A stretch of DNA of 64,000 nucleotides, from the NCBI RefSeq assembly GCF_000208745.1, contig NC_030852.1, forward strand, positions 34,022,159 through 34,086,158. The letters are read 5' to 3'. Shown piece after piece: positions 36,733-62,540 of this stretch. Position numbers and translations under genes: made by a program. Below the pieces are notes generated by a model. That model was not told the origin of the DNA. It saw only the letters and a list, made by a program, of their open reading frames with translations, and made no database searches. Origin of the DNA: Theobroma cacao. Lineage: Eukaryota; Streptophyta; Magnoliopsida; Malvales; Malvaceae. How positions within the stretch are numbered: the stretch's first letter is position 1; every line of letters starts with the position of its first letter.

Positions 36733-38726
36733 GCATTTACTATTGAGGAATTAATCACAATTTAAGCAGAGAAAATAAATAGACTCTGTTTTTGGCACCT
36801 AAAAGTTGTTTCTTTAAAGCCTTTTAACCCCAAATAATAAACTGCTTCAAAATCGTAACGAAGAAGAAGCACAAAAAAGGAAGCTCTAAGAAAAGGGTTT
36901 TACCAGGGTTTTTCAATAAGTAGAGAAAATACTCTAACAACAACAGAATTTGAGACCTCTGCTTCAAAGAAACCCCTTTGTAACCCTAAATCTTCCACAG
37001 CAAAGAGAATGATGTTCAAAGACAGGGTTTTTCAGGGGTTCCTTTTCAAATGAATATAATTTAAGAACCCCAAGACGCTTCAATCGAAACCCAGATAAAC
37101 AAGAGCAACAACAAGAGTTAGAGGTTAAATCTTTTCACTCTAAAAGAACCCATCACTAAAAGTTAGCTCTTGAGCAACAAAAAGAATGCTGAACAGCAAG
37201 AGCCCAAAGACCCAAACAGAGTAGAAACTTTTAAGAAGTTCTTGCACTCAGAGCCCCGAACGCATCAAGAAAAACAAAACCCTAGATTTTGAAAACCTAG
37301 GGTTTTGGGAAGAGAAATGCAAGAACAAGGAAAAGAACGAAAAGAGAAGAAAGAAAAAAGAAAGAGTGACAGACAGAAAGAAAGAAAGAAAGAAAAGACA
37401 AAGACGAAAAATGATTTGAAAAATGAAGAGCTTTTGAATTAAAGGTGTATGAGGTAGAAGACCTTTCTTTTCCCTTTTTTTTTTAATTTTTAAATAAAAT
37501 TGTTTCTTGGGGTTCTTTAGTAAAGAGTCAAGTCGGGGGTGTTAGTATTCTGACTAAAGACTTTAGAAAGGGTTGAGTGATGGTATTGGGAGGGACAGTG
37601 CGTGGCCCACAAAAAGTAGCCCAAAACTCCCTTACAGTGTGCATGTCCTTATCAGATTGCCATTTCTTAGGGCAGTGAGCCCTTTAATTTTTTAGCCCTT
37701 CTCTTTGCATCAAAGAAGAGTACTGGTAGCTGTATTTACTTTGTTTTGTTTTGATTTGTTTTGTTTTCTTTCTATGCTTCAATTGAGTGTCTATCTGGTG
37801 ATGGCTGCTTTTTCTGGTTTTGGTTTTTCCATTCGGTACTACTAACACAGTAACGCTACCCTGATGAAAACTGAGCCAAGGAGTGAGATAGAGATGGTCA
37901 AGGATCCAAACAACAAAGCTTCTAACAGGGGGAGAATGCCCATATATTTTTATTTTATATAATATTATTATGAGGATGTGATGTTACCAAGGAACCATTT
38001 TGCTTCACAACAAGGAAAATGACGGTGGCCTTGGTTTCTTTCAATGGGTTGGCGGTATTCGGTCCAGAAGAGAAAGCGCCCTCAACGATGTCGTTTTAGA
38101 TTTGACATCTTATTGGGAAGCTGCCAATTGCCAGGTAGGGGTATAAACATGTAAGTCCACTTTCAGATAAGCTGCAACTTTGGACACCATGGCTGGGCTA
38201 CTGCCTTCCCCAATGGTATTTCTCAATAACTTTGGGTGTACCCACTTTTTTACACGACAAACGGTATAAAAAGTGCTACTTCCAAGCTTCAAGATATAGA
38301 CTCTAGCACCCAAGACGAGGATCTGTCCACTGTCAGCTCTCGCGTTTAGCATATTGCCCACGAATATAACACGGTTAGTGGAATTTAAGTCAAGTGAACA
38401 CTGAGCAAGTTGAGATTGTTAGTCCAAATTTAACAAAAATCATGCATCCAAAGGCTCAAAAAAATTGTATAGCTGCCTAATTAATAACTTGCAGTCATAC
38501 GCAAGATTAAGATATTTGGAGTACAATTACTGACAGAAACATTTAATTTTGCTATGCCAGAGCTGTTATGTCAGAGCGTTGGCAATAAAATGTTTTTTTT
38601 TTTTCAGAACATGAAGGTGAACCAGCATAAGGCAAACTGCCAAACTCCAGCAGCACTTTTTACTCACAAAGCTAGGATGCATGATAGAAACAGATGACAT
38701 AACGTACACACCCATTTGATAAGGTC
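36733..38726. other. AHL promoter and leader region
   Basis: Upstream DNA of the AHL gene, which reads leftward, up to the stop of the YqgF gene. Purine-rich sequence on the plus strand (a GAAA microsatellite at about 37377-37396, and AAAG-rich flanks) would be a CT-rich leader in the AHL transcript. The ORFs at 38110-38361 and 38566-38844 are not supported; the latter overlaps the true last YqgF exon in a different frame. Confidence 0.5.
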
Positions 38727-41700
38727 TCATCCAGCTGTTTCCAACTTTACGTTCTTCTTCCCATAATCCAGGTACGTCTGCCGAGTGCCAATTACCAGAA
38801 AAATGAAGATCTATACATTTTACGTTAAAAGCAAGTTTGAACACTGACTAAAATCAAAAGTTCGAATAATTTGGTTCAGCATCTCAAACATTATCGATTG
38901 CGTTTATCACTCCAAAAGTTGAGGAAAATTTCCTAATAGAGGATTGCTAATAACACGTTTGGTTCGCAAAATAGGCAAGAATTGAATAAAATAATTATTA
39001 TGTGAAAATAAAATAAAAATAGAATATAACAATTTTTACGTAATTTAGTATGATAAATAAAATTAAAAAAATAATTATTATAATTTATTACAATATTTGC
39101 TTAACAACAATAACTTTGAAATAAAAAAAAATAAAAATTCCTTTTATTATATATATGATTATGTTATTTTATTTTTTAAGTATTAATATTTTATTTATAA
39201 TCTAATCATCAATATTATAAAATACTAATATTTTATTTATAATTTAAATATTATTATGATTATTCATTTTTAAATTATTTTATTTTTAAATATTAATAAT
39301 TTATAATTTATTTAAAATATTANNNNNNNNNNNNNNNNNNNNNNNNNNNNNNNNNNNNNNNNNNNNNNNNNNNNNNNNNNNNNNNNNNNNNNNNNNNNNN
39401 NNNNNNNNNNNNNNNNNNNNNNNNNNNNNNNNNNNNNNNNNNNNNNNNNNNNNNNNNNNNNNNNNNNNNNNNNNNNNNNNNNNNNNNNNNNNNNNNNNNN
39501 NNNNNNNNNNNNNNNNNNNNNNNNNNNNNNNNNNNNNNNNNNNNNNNNNNNNNNNNNNNNNNNNNNNNNNNNNNNNNNNNNNNNNNNNNNNNNNNNNNNN
39601 NNNNNNNNNNNNNNNNNNNNNNNNNNNNNNNNNNNNNNNNNNNNNNNNNNNNNNNNNNNNNNNNNNNNNNNNNNNNNNNNNNNNNNNNNNNNNNNNNNNN
39701 NNNNNNNNNNNNNNNNNNNNNNNNNNNNNNNNNNNNNNNNNNNNNNNNNNNNNNNNNNNNNNNNNNNNNNNNNNNNNNNNNNNNNNNNNNNNNNNNNNNN
39801 NNNNNNNNNNNNNNNNNNNNNNNNNNNNNNNNNNNNNNNNNNNNNNNNNNNNNNNNNNACTTAACCTTTTTATTATAATAAGATTTATTTTTTCTCTATT
39901 TGCATTTTTCATTTTTTAATTTATATTTTCACTTAATAATAAAAAAATTAATATTTTAAAATATTATTATTTTATTTATAATGTAAATATATTATAATTA
40001 AAATATAAAAATATTAATATTTTTTAAATTTAAAATATTAATTTTATAAGTTTAAGTTTGTAATTTTTGAAAATAAAGGAGGACATTTTAATGTAAAATG
40101 TTTGGACTTTATTCTCATGGTGTGGAATAACTAATACCATAGGAGAATGTGGTATTAGCTATTTCAAGCTTTTGTCAAACTTTGAACAATGACTATTCTT
40201 TTCCCGAAAACAAACAAAATGAGGGGATAAATTTTTGTAAGGAATAGAGGATTCCCCTAACCAAACATGACGTAAAAACTTTAACATGCCTAAAAAGGTC
40301 CTCCTTCGTCATGTAAAACATTTTTGTCATGTGGGATTGTAATATAATTCCCTCAATTGCCAATCAACAGTATTCCTTATTTATGATTTGAATGAACTCA
40401 ATGGCTTTAAACTAACAATTCTAAAGTTAAAACACGTATAAACAAGAAACTTATCAAATTTGCATAGGATCGAAACCAAGAAGATACCTGAAGAATCTGA
40501 ACAGCAGCAAACTTATCAACTATAGTTTTCGATAGTATTGGGTGCAAGCTCAAAGGCTTTAGCAGCAAATCCGCGTTCTGTTGAAAGGACAAACTATGAG
40601 ATTCCTTACTGCTTGTCATATATTGCTGCAGCAATGACACTTTTATCTTAGGCATTGGCATAGAAATGAGTTTATGCTATGCATCCAGGATTAACAACAA
40701 TATATTTAGATGCATGAAAATGAAAGAGCACGAATCTTATTTGACAATTAATTAAACCCCAGTGCATGTATTTCAGGTCTACAAATCTACCCACGTAAGA
40801 AAGATTGTGAATTACGCAGCTTAACATTCTGAAGTTTCTATGAGATAGCCACGAGCACCTACCTTTGATGTAAAGCACTCATTCCAAAACGTGTACTTAA
40901 CTCCATCAAGCTTTCCTGTTTTAGACAGGTCATCGATGAATAGCTTCACTTGTACAGCCTAATCAAAATCAAAAACAAAACAAGATTTAGGGAGCAAATT
41001 AGAGATTATGTGACTGAACATAAGATAAATACGCACATCAGGAGCACGTTGTTGTCTGTCAAATGGGTAGCCAACAATGAAGCCCACCAAAGAAAGTTCA
41101 GAGATCTGCATACAGGCCGGAGCAAAGATGATCAAGAGTTGTGACAGAAGATAGCTCAAAGTTCAATAACAATCAGCATTATCCCTGGCCTCAGATGTAT
41201 GCATAACTCAGCTCATACCAGTTGTTCCGTTAATACATCCGTGATATATTTTGCAAACAGAAAGCAAGCTAAGTTCTGTTCCAGTTGTCCAATGAAACAA
41301 ATAAACAACATTAGCTACAACACAATCGTGATAGCATGTGACCACAGGTTGATTTGAAAAGATTTGTGACCCAAAGGTGCATTATTATTATGATGTTTAG
41401 GTCCTTCTAAGGAAGAGACATCATGGGACTCCTTGACTGGGAAAAAAAGGAGCATCCAAAGCAAAGGATTAACAAATGAAAGAGCATGACTCCCTTAAAA
41501 GATTCCACACAACAATATATCAGCATAGAAGCAGTCACAAAGTAGACAAAAGTTACAGGTACGGACAACTTCCTCAAACACAAATCAAGCAAAAGAAGAA
41601 AAGGACTTTGTTGAACTTACATCATCCCAGCAAAACTCACACTAGAGCCCACATCTGCAACCCCAACTTCACAAAAAGATAGGAGGAGAAAGATAAACAA

Positions 41701-42393
41701 AGAGACATACTCCCACGTAATACCATAATCCAGGAAAACAAAAACTAGGTTCCCTCTCCTGTCCACCTCCTCCACCCTAAACGTCCGGCCCTGCTAATTC
41801 ACTGACAACAAAATCTTGGGGCATTACATTTACATGTATTATCTCATTATCCTTAACTAGTACCATGAGACTTGTTCTTCCTTGTAAAAACTCATTATGT
41901 AATTTAAATTTTAATTCCAAGTAATGAAGAAAGAAAACTGAACCAAACTCACCAGGCTTTGAAAATCACTAGCCATCAGATCAATATTTGTTTTCTTCCG
42001 AATCAGAACACTGCATAGATGTATAAAAAAGACAACCATTAATCGGCTTTCTAATGGTTCTATATTAACAAGCATCACCAAACTAAACCACTTCAACATT
42101 TTTGAGATGTTTGATGATACCGAGACTACGAATGATGAATTCTATAATGACACCCTCAAAGCTTGTTTCAACATTGAGACCAAATAGTTGAAAAATACTT
42201 GAAATCAGCAGCATATAAAAGAAAAAAAAAAAACCACCCCGTACCTTAAAGGTGTGGCAATTTTATTATCGAGGTCTGAGACAGCTAGTCCAACATACTT
42301 ATCACCGACATCTAAACCAAGCAACCGTCCTCGTTCCAATGCTTTTGCTTTGAGCAAATCTTGGAAAAAGTTTAAACACTTTACATACTGCAT
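38727..42393 (-). CDS. YqgF/RuvX-like RNase H-fold nuclease (putative Holliday junction resolvase)
   Basis: Plant homolog of bacterial RuvX/YqgF, an RNase H-fold nuclease linked in bacteria to 16S pre-rRNA 5' processing and Holliday-junction resolution. The plant role is not established. Exons in transcript order: 42393-42245, 42010-41953, 41105-41037, 40958-40863, 40577-40488, 38777-38727, giving 170 aa. Motif I GLDVGDKYVGLAVSD holds D28; VGYPFD is at 80-85; E119 lies in WNECF and D145 in DKFAAVQIL. The expected D-E-D set is therefore intact. The last exon (TYLDYGKKNVKLETAG) was found 1.7 kb away by its expected YLDY motif and in-frame acceptor; intron 5 contains the N run. No transit peptide is obvious. 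A leader intron probably ends just before the ATG (donor gtaagt near 42606). From memory, similar to At1g12244. Confidence 0.87.
38954..40272. mobile_element. Possible MITE in YqgF intron 5, interrupted by the assembly gap
   Basis: The left side begins with cacgtttggttcg and the right side ends in aaccaaacatgacg, imperfect inverted repeats of the GTTTGGTT type that end many plant MITEs. TAA flanks both sides, but the exact boundary and duplication are unclear. The interior is very AT-rich and contains 536 unknown bases (39323-39858), so internal content cannot be judged. Confidence 0.4.
39323..39858. other. Assembly gap (536 N)
   Basis: Unresolved bases inside AT-rich DNA of YqgF intron 5. 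The ORF spanning it is an artefact of translating N. The real gap length is unknown, and a repetitive element is the likely cause. Confidence 0.99.
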
Positions 42394-43490
42394 CTGTCTA
42401 TCTATAAAATCATAAAATCAACATTAAGGTTAGATTTTATCACATCAAAAGACAAGACTAAACGAAAAAGAATTCAAATAAACATTTCCTCAAACACCTT
42501 AAGAGCAGTAACAAAGCTAGTGGCCTGGTCATTCAAAATTGAGGGTAACCCAACTAGCCAAAATAGAACGGGGAAAAGGGAAGGAAGCAGACTGACCAAC
42601 TTACAGAAATAAAAAAAAAAATAGCGTCTTTGTAATTTGGGACCGCAGCTGGAGGAGACACGCAAGCAAAAACACTACGCTTTCCTTTTCAGGTAACGCC
42701 TCACTGCTCTTACGAAATAACTGACCTTTACCTACATTAAGCGTACGGCAGCTTCGGCAGCTGAAAACGCAACGTTTTTTAGGTGATTGAGTTCGCGCTC
42801 AGAATTTAATAGATTAATTAATAATTAGGGTAAATTACCCTACTTCTTACTTCTTAGATTCTGCTTTAAAAAAAAAAAAAAGCCTTAGATTCTGCTTATA
42901 ATTCCACGCAGCCTATTAGTATTTGATTTTAATAGAGTCCACACAATCTATTCGTATTTGATCTTTAATAGAGTCTATTTGATTTGATTTTTTTTAATTT
43001 AAAAGTTATTATACAATTTTTAAGAAAATAATAATTTTTAAAATTAAATTAAAATTGTTTCATAAATTTACTTTTATAATTTTTTTAATAAACAAATTAT
43101 TTAGTAAAATAATTTTTATATGTTTTAATTTTTATTAAAATTATCAAATAGATAAAGAAAAAAAAAGTTATTTTTTGAGAGCATAATGTTAAAATTATTT
43201 TTACACCCAAACATTTATATCATTGGTTGATGCATAATTTTTTAACTAAAAAACAGGATTCGAATCCTCTGTCCCCCAATTATAAAAAAAATATTAAGAT
43301 TATTTTTAATAAATAAAAAAATTTAAAAAATTTAAAAAGTTGACATAATATTTTTAAAAAAAATCTCATTTCATGAGCTTTTTCTATTTCTTTTAAATTG
43401 CATTTTTAAAAAAAAATAAAAAACATCTATGGTCCCTATTTGACTCAACTTAAAAATATAGATTTTTTAAATAAAAAATAAAAAATAAAA
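42394..43490. other. YqgF leader/promoter and AT-rich spacer
   Basis: 42394 to about 42750 probably holds a leader exon and a leader intron of the YqgF gene (minus strand donor near 42606, acceptor directly before the ATG). From 42800 on the DNA is very AT-rich and includes a poly(A) mini-insert (42853-42897). No gene is seen there. Confidence 0.5.
42853..42897. repeat. Poly(A) mini-insert flanked by a 14-bp direct repeat
   Basis: The 14-mer cttagattctgctt occurs at 42853-42866 and 42884-42897. Between them are only 17 nt: a T, fourteen A and gc. This is the same architecture as at 3546, 20177 and 21555. It lies upstream of the YqgF gene. Confidence 0.65.
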
Positions 43491-43495
43491 AAGCT

Positions 43496-43875
43496 TTGGT
43501 GAGGATTTTATCTCAAAGCGATGAGATATGCGCTAAAGTGGAAGATGTGATGAAGGTACAAGAAAAGATCGAGATTGAGTTGTGGAATGCGACCAGACAG
43601 ATTGGTCCTTTGAGAGAGAGGATTCAGGAGAAGACTCTGTTGGAAGAGTTAGAACTGGAGCTGAAGAGCAAAGAAATTTGCATTAACGAGCTGAAACAGA
43701 AATGGGCCGATGTTGGGGCGTCCTATGCTTATCTGATAGCTGAGAAGGAGAAGATGGCTCAGGAGGCTGAGGAGTCGAGGAGAGTCTTGGCAAATGTTTA
43801 TCTGCGCCGGGATGAGGCCGAGGCTTGAGATTGAAATGGCCAAGGATGGGTTGTTCAGCTGCCTAGGCTGATTCT
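43496..43875 (+). pseudogene. Orphan coiled-coil fragment, probably a gene relic
   Basis: An open frame of about 110 codons with strong heptad character (Glu/Lys/Leu-rich, e.g. LLEELELELKSKEICINELK) and protein-like codon use, in the middle of AT-rich DNA. It has no upstream ATG; the first in-frame ATG is about 15 codons in. At 43828 the frame closes at EAEA-stop, while a +1 shift continues as LEIEMAKDGLFSCLG before another stop. Missing start, probable frameshift and sharp composition change at its left edge suggest a truncated copy of a coiled-coil gene. I do not recognise the parent family. Confidence 0.45.
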
Positions 43876-44353
43876 TCTCAAGCGTAAATAAAGTACCGCA
43901 TTGCTCTAAATTAGACAAAAATAAGAACTGCTCTGAAACACCCGCTTCAATCTCGGGTTCATTTGATAAGTATTTATAATCTTAATCACCATTTCCCCCG
44001 TAGATTGTCTTCACTTTCTTTCCGCAAGGCATACTAGCTAGCCTTCAAAACATACAACCTCTATTTCTTCGATACGATTACATAATACCTCCTCTGATAT
44101 AATTAAGTACCAACTGGCAGTTGGTTATAGCTAATTAAATTAATAAACCTGATTTTTTATGTCAGGGAAGTCACATTTGAAACCAAATTATAAAGCAACC
44201 AATGCGATTAGAACCAAGAAACCAGGGCAAGGTGAAAATTGCCGATCATTGATTATTGGGCTGGCAAAAATTACAGGGCTTAAGCCACAAGAATCAATTG
44301 AATCAATGAAATGATCGCTAACCGCTAAAATTGAGTTGCCACGTGCTAACCGT
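43876..44353. other. 3' flank of the JMJ17-like gene
   Basis: About 480 bp holding the presumed 3' UTR of the demethylase gene, which reads leftward. No further feature recognised. Confidence 0.5.
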
Positions 44354-57878
<13,525 letters not shown>

Positions 57879-59140
57879 CACCACCACCACTCCAACATGT
57901 ACATTCAATCTATACAAAACACCATGCACATATAAAAATGAATAACACAACTCTTTTTCACAAACTATAATTAACAGTAAACAGTTCTTAGCTTCCAATC
58001 CAAGTAATAAAGAAATTTTAAAGAATATAAGATTTTCTAGGGTTTTAAGCGTACCTTTAGCGGAGATTGTGAGGTTCTCTTTGTCAGTGACAGAGAAAAG
58101 AAAAGGAGTAAGTTTCGTGGGAGATTTGGTTCCAAAGGAAAATGAAAGTTTGTTAATTATAAACGGATGAGGAATGTGATTTTACTTAAAGAGGATCTAA
58201 CCTTTCTTAAATTTACGAAAAAGGGTAAATTCACTTCCTGGACTTTTTTATCGGAGACGACGGATCTTTCGTCGTTATTGTGTTTCGTATTTTGGAGAAA
58301 ATATCCACGCGCTGTTGGGAATGCACGCGTGAGGTGATCGAGCGGAGAACGGTTTAGGTGTGAAAGGAACGGACGGATTTAGTTGCGTGTCAAAAATTGG
58401 TTATCGCAAGTGGCACTGGTAGCTTCCATGTTACCGTTCGTGTGCACGCGTCAGGGATATTTATAGCTCGTACATCCCATGGAGAAATTGGTAGCCGCTG
58501 ACGCCAGATGAGCGGTTGTGATCATTCTACAGTTCTTGATCAGAGAATAAATTTTCTGTTATGAAAGTCTATAAAAAATAAAAGAAATTTATTTGTCAGA
58601 TACTTGGATTGATTTTTTTTGGGTCCAAGATATTTAATGGTTTACCTTTGTTTCTTTCTTTTATTGGGCTTGGGTTTAGCCTATATACAATGAATCAGGC
58701 CAACTAATACATATCTTGTTCAGTATCCAACCTACCTTAATTTTTGCTTCTTTTTTTTTCTTTTTGGGTTGGGTACTTCTTTTCCTATTTTTTCCTATCT
58801 TTTTCTAAAATTAATATTCTTTATTGCACTAATAATCTTGCAATAATTATATTTTATAATACATTAAAAAGAACGATCACCAAGTAAAAAATAAAAAAAA
58901 TAACTTTACAATTAATAATAAAATCATTTAAAAACTAGCAATAATTTCAATTTTTACTAAATTAAAAATCCATTGTTCTATGACATGTTCCCGTAAAAGT
59001 CAAAATCACATATATTATGATTTTATAATTGAATTGGTTAACAGATTTGTTTATAAAGTCTACAAATTTGAAAAAAAAAAACCATATTTGTGTATGCATT
59101 TTCTCAAAAACAAACCTATCATATATAATTTTGAAAATCA

Positions 59141-59420
59141 TTTTCTCTCATTAATAAAAGTTTTCCAGTAATTATAAGGAATTAATTACTCTTAGTTAAT
59201 CTAAAATTATTGTTATATAAATGCAACGATCCAAATACAATCACCAAGCCTAAACCTTAAGCTTAAGTTAATCACTTTCATTTTCTCTCGTTAATAAAAC
59301 TTTCCCAGTAATTATAAGGAATTAATTACTCTTAATTAATCTAAAATTATTATTATACAAATGTAACAAACTAAGTCCAAACATCATGCTTCCTTAAATT
59401 TAAGTTAATCCTCACAAAAT
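59141..59420. repeat. Tandem duplication of a 140-bp unit
   Basis: 59141-59280 repeats at 59281-59420. Both copies share ttttctctc[a/g]ttaataaaa, cagtaattataaggaattaa, a tail of ttaatctaaaattatt, and a terminal taagttaatc. The middle part (59230-59260 against 59370-59400) is more diverged. No coding potential. Confidence 0.75.
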
Positions 59421-60150
59421 CAAAATATCAACAACGCGATGTGGGCCAATTATAAGAAACCAAGTTCAAAAATCATTAATTCAGTAACTTTTTAGACCCA
59501 AATTACATGAATTTTCAAAACTTAATGTTAAATTATTAGTAGTGATTAACTCAAATTCTTAGATATGTCTTAAAAATCACTTTAACAATTGATGTGAGAT
59601 AAAGTATTACAATAAAAATTTTAAATTATTATTATCAATAGTAAAAATGAGACCGTAAAAAAAATAAAAAAAACTAATAAACTTTTTAAAAGTTGCATTG
59701 TATTCAAATTTTTTTGTCACTTTGTGCATCAAATTAAGACTCCACTTCCCTAAAAAGCATAAAATAAAAATTAAAATTTTTAAACAATAATTCATGTCCA
59801 TTTTTTTTTTCCCAAAGGTGGACCATTTCAATTCCGAGTCAATCATTTCACTTTCCTTACTATCGAAGTTTACAGTATCAAATCATCCAACAAAGCTTTG
59901 AGCTCACGTGAGGATTGCGACTTGTGATCATGTGAATGTCAAAATGCAATGGCATGAATACTCTTATATTATTAAGCAAATATTAAACAATGGAACAAGT
60001 ATTACATCACAGACACTTAAATCAAACAATATAACATATAATAAAACAAGATTTGAAAAATGACATAGATAACTGAGCTATATTTATTAGGCTTATTTAA
60101 GATTAAGATATGCTAATTAACACATTAATTTAATTACAACCTAGCAAATA

Positions 60151-60415
60151 CTATTATTATGCATGTTGAATTTAGTGACGAATTGAAAATGGTGATGGAG
60201 TGGTAGTTACCACTTTTCGGTTTTTAATTATTATTTCGAATTAAATCATTGACTAAATTTATGATCTTATATGATTATATTAATAAACACTGTTACTATG
60301 CATGTTAAATTTAGGGACATAACGAAAGTGGCAACAAGCAGGCGACTATTACTTTTTAGTTTTTAATTATTATTTTGAATTAAATCATTGAATATTATAT
60401 GATTATTTTATAATA
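60151..60415. repeat. Second tandem duplication, about 139-bp unit
   Basis: A copy beginning ctattattatgcatgttgaa at 60151 recurs as ctgttactatgcatgttaaa at 60290. Both also share gtttttaattattatttcga (second copy: tttga) and aattaaatcattga. The unit differs from that of 59141-59420, although the period is almost the same. Confidence 0.65.
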
Positions 60416-61273
60416 TTTTTTATGTAAAATTGTAAATCCATTACTATTTGAATTCATGTAATTTGTTGGTAAAAAACATTGAAAATTTTATATTTGGGTA
60501 AGCACTAAGAGCGGAGAACATGTTCGGTAGCACCTTGACATGATACAATTCACGTCTCTTTCAAGAATTTAATGTTTATAACTGCAATCAAGCAATGTTA
60601 GATAGAGATACCAAAGATCAGGGGTCGACCCTTTTTTCATCTGTCCATAGAATCATCCAGCAATTGTATATTGTACGTGTGGCTCTTTTGTAGTATATAT
60701 CTAAAGTCAGAATAAAGGAAAATGGGTTCGAGTTGTAAAGCGTTCGTGTGGCCCAACATTTAGACAAAACATTGCACTCCAATTTGGCATTCCTTTTTTT
60801 TTTTTTGGAGTTAAATATAATTATATATGAGATAAAGTTAGCTCAACAAAATTAAGTAATTAAACTGTATTTTTTGAAAATTAACCAAGTTGACCTTGCT
60901 TAAACTTAATCATAGATGTTCCGAAATTCCAACCCCAATACATAGCCTTGAGAATGTTTTTACTTTGTTAATGTTGCCAGTGCGATAGTTCCTCATGCAT
61001 TAATTTAAAAATAATGTTTTCATGTAAACATAAGATAAGTGACCACATATATTTCTTTGGTGGTGAATAATAAAGTTTTAAGTTTTTTATTCGAATTAAA
61101 AAAAAATTAAACCTTTAGTTACGGATTTGAGGTGGGATTTGAGTAAAACATTTTTTGAAGTTTTAATTAAAAATGGATTATAAAATGTTAGTAGAAGCTA
61201 GCTGGATGGAATGGACGAAAGCAGCTTAACCTTTTTTTTGTCTGAGACAATGACCTATAAGCATGACTGTAAT

Positions 61274-61292
61274 GGGGGGGGGGGGGGGGGGG
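61274..61292. repeat. G19 homopolymer
   Basis: Nineteen consecutive G on the plus strand within otherwise AT-rich DNA. Long G runs are rare in plant genomes and are prone to sequencing-length error; they can form G-quadruplexes. Confidence 0.9.
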
Positions 61293-61919
61293 TTCTGAGG
61301 ATTTCAAGTATGATTGTGTATCCATTTGCTCAACACGCTTTATTTCACCTTTCATTGTCACTTCTTTAACAATAATAACCATCATCAAGTTCAGCGGTGC
61401 TTTTCAACTGTTTAGGACGCGCCTACTAAAACTAAACACCTCCCATCAGTAAATAACAATAATCACACACACAAAAAAATTATAATATAATTATAATTTA
61501 ATGATAATTATATATATACCAAATAAAAAAAATAACATCTTTGTAACTTATTTATTAATTTCTACATTTTTACTTTCTTAATAATAATACACTAATAATC
61601 AAAATGATAAGTGGTTGCAGTATATATTTGTATGATCTAAAAAATAAAATATATAATAATAAGGTAAGAGTAGAAGAAATAGATAAGTTTGGAGATATCG
61701 TTGTTACTATCAACTTAGACCATTGAGTTACTAACTTTATCCAAATTAAATTATTTTCTGCTTTAATGTGATTTAGACCACCTAGCGAAGCAGCTTGACA
61801 ATCAATTTTGAATTTACGCGTCCAATTATATTTATATAAGCCGGTTTCACCATATTAAATCCAGTTTGACCACAATGCTATTGATTACAAATTAATCTTG
61901 GAATTTTTTTTTGATACTT

Positions 61920-61944
61920 TAATAATAATAATAATAATAATAAT
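61920..61944. repeat. AAT trinucleotide microsatellite
   Basis: About eight perfect AAT units. Likely length-polymorphic. Confidence 0.85.
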
Positions 61945-62540
61945 ATACATAGTATAAAAAATATAATTAGGAAATGAGTTACCTAATCAATCTTATCTGA
62001 TCTGATACTACTGAAAGAACAAGAAAAAATATACCCACGAAGCCAATGGAAATTTATTACTATCTCTTTCGTCATTTTAAAAATTATATGAACTTGATGT
62101 TTCTCAAAACAGAAGGGTCCACCAAGGTTCTATTAATTACATTATCTTGTCACCATGGCTCTATCTATTTTTCAACTATAAAATAAAAATACTACTAAAT
62201 GCCATATTTTTAGTAATCTGAACAATGGTTTTTATTTTTCTTTTCAATAGGAAAAATTAAGAAAGAAAATAAAGACAAATTGATATTTTGGTTTTCATTT
62301 CTCCCGAAGGAGACAACGGGTGGGCAATTGACTGTGGGCTTATAGGGACTTAGGTATGGAAAAATTAGTAGGAAAGAAGAGGTCATGTCGGTGGAAAAAT
62401 AAATAAAATGAAAAGATAAAAATATAAATAATAAATAAATTTCCGGTTATTTTTTTAAAAAAATGAATAAATATTTATATATCCATGTTTTCTATTCCGA
62501 ATCTTCAACGCTCTCTCAAAAATTCTCCTTCGCAAAGCCC

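Larger units (their letters stand above)
57879..62520. other. Intergenic region between JMJ17-like and BSK genes
   Basis: The first 200 nt hold the demethylase leader; on the minus strand a donor (AAAG|GTACGC) near 58053 and an acceptor (ATTATAG) near 57967 suggest a leader intron. The rest is AT-rich with no supportable gene. It contains two tandem duplications of about 140 bp (59141-59420 and 60151-60415), a G19 homopolymer (61274-61292) and an AAT microsatellite (about 61920-61944). Confidence 0.55.

Noticed and set aside
38566..38844. 92-codon minus-strand ORF
   Set aside because: It overlaps the last YqgF exon in another frame; the YLDY-containing frame with an in-phase acceptor is the better explanation.
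39301..39912. 203-codon ORF on the minus strand
   Set aside because: Almost entirely translated N; artefact of the gap.
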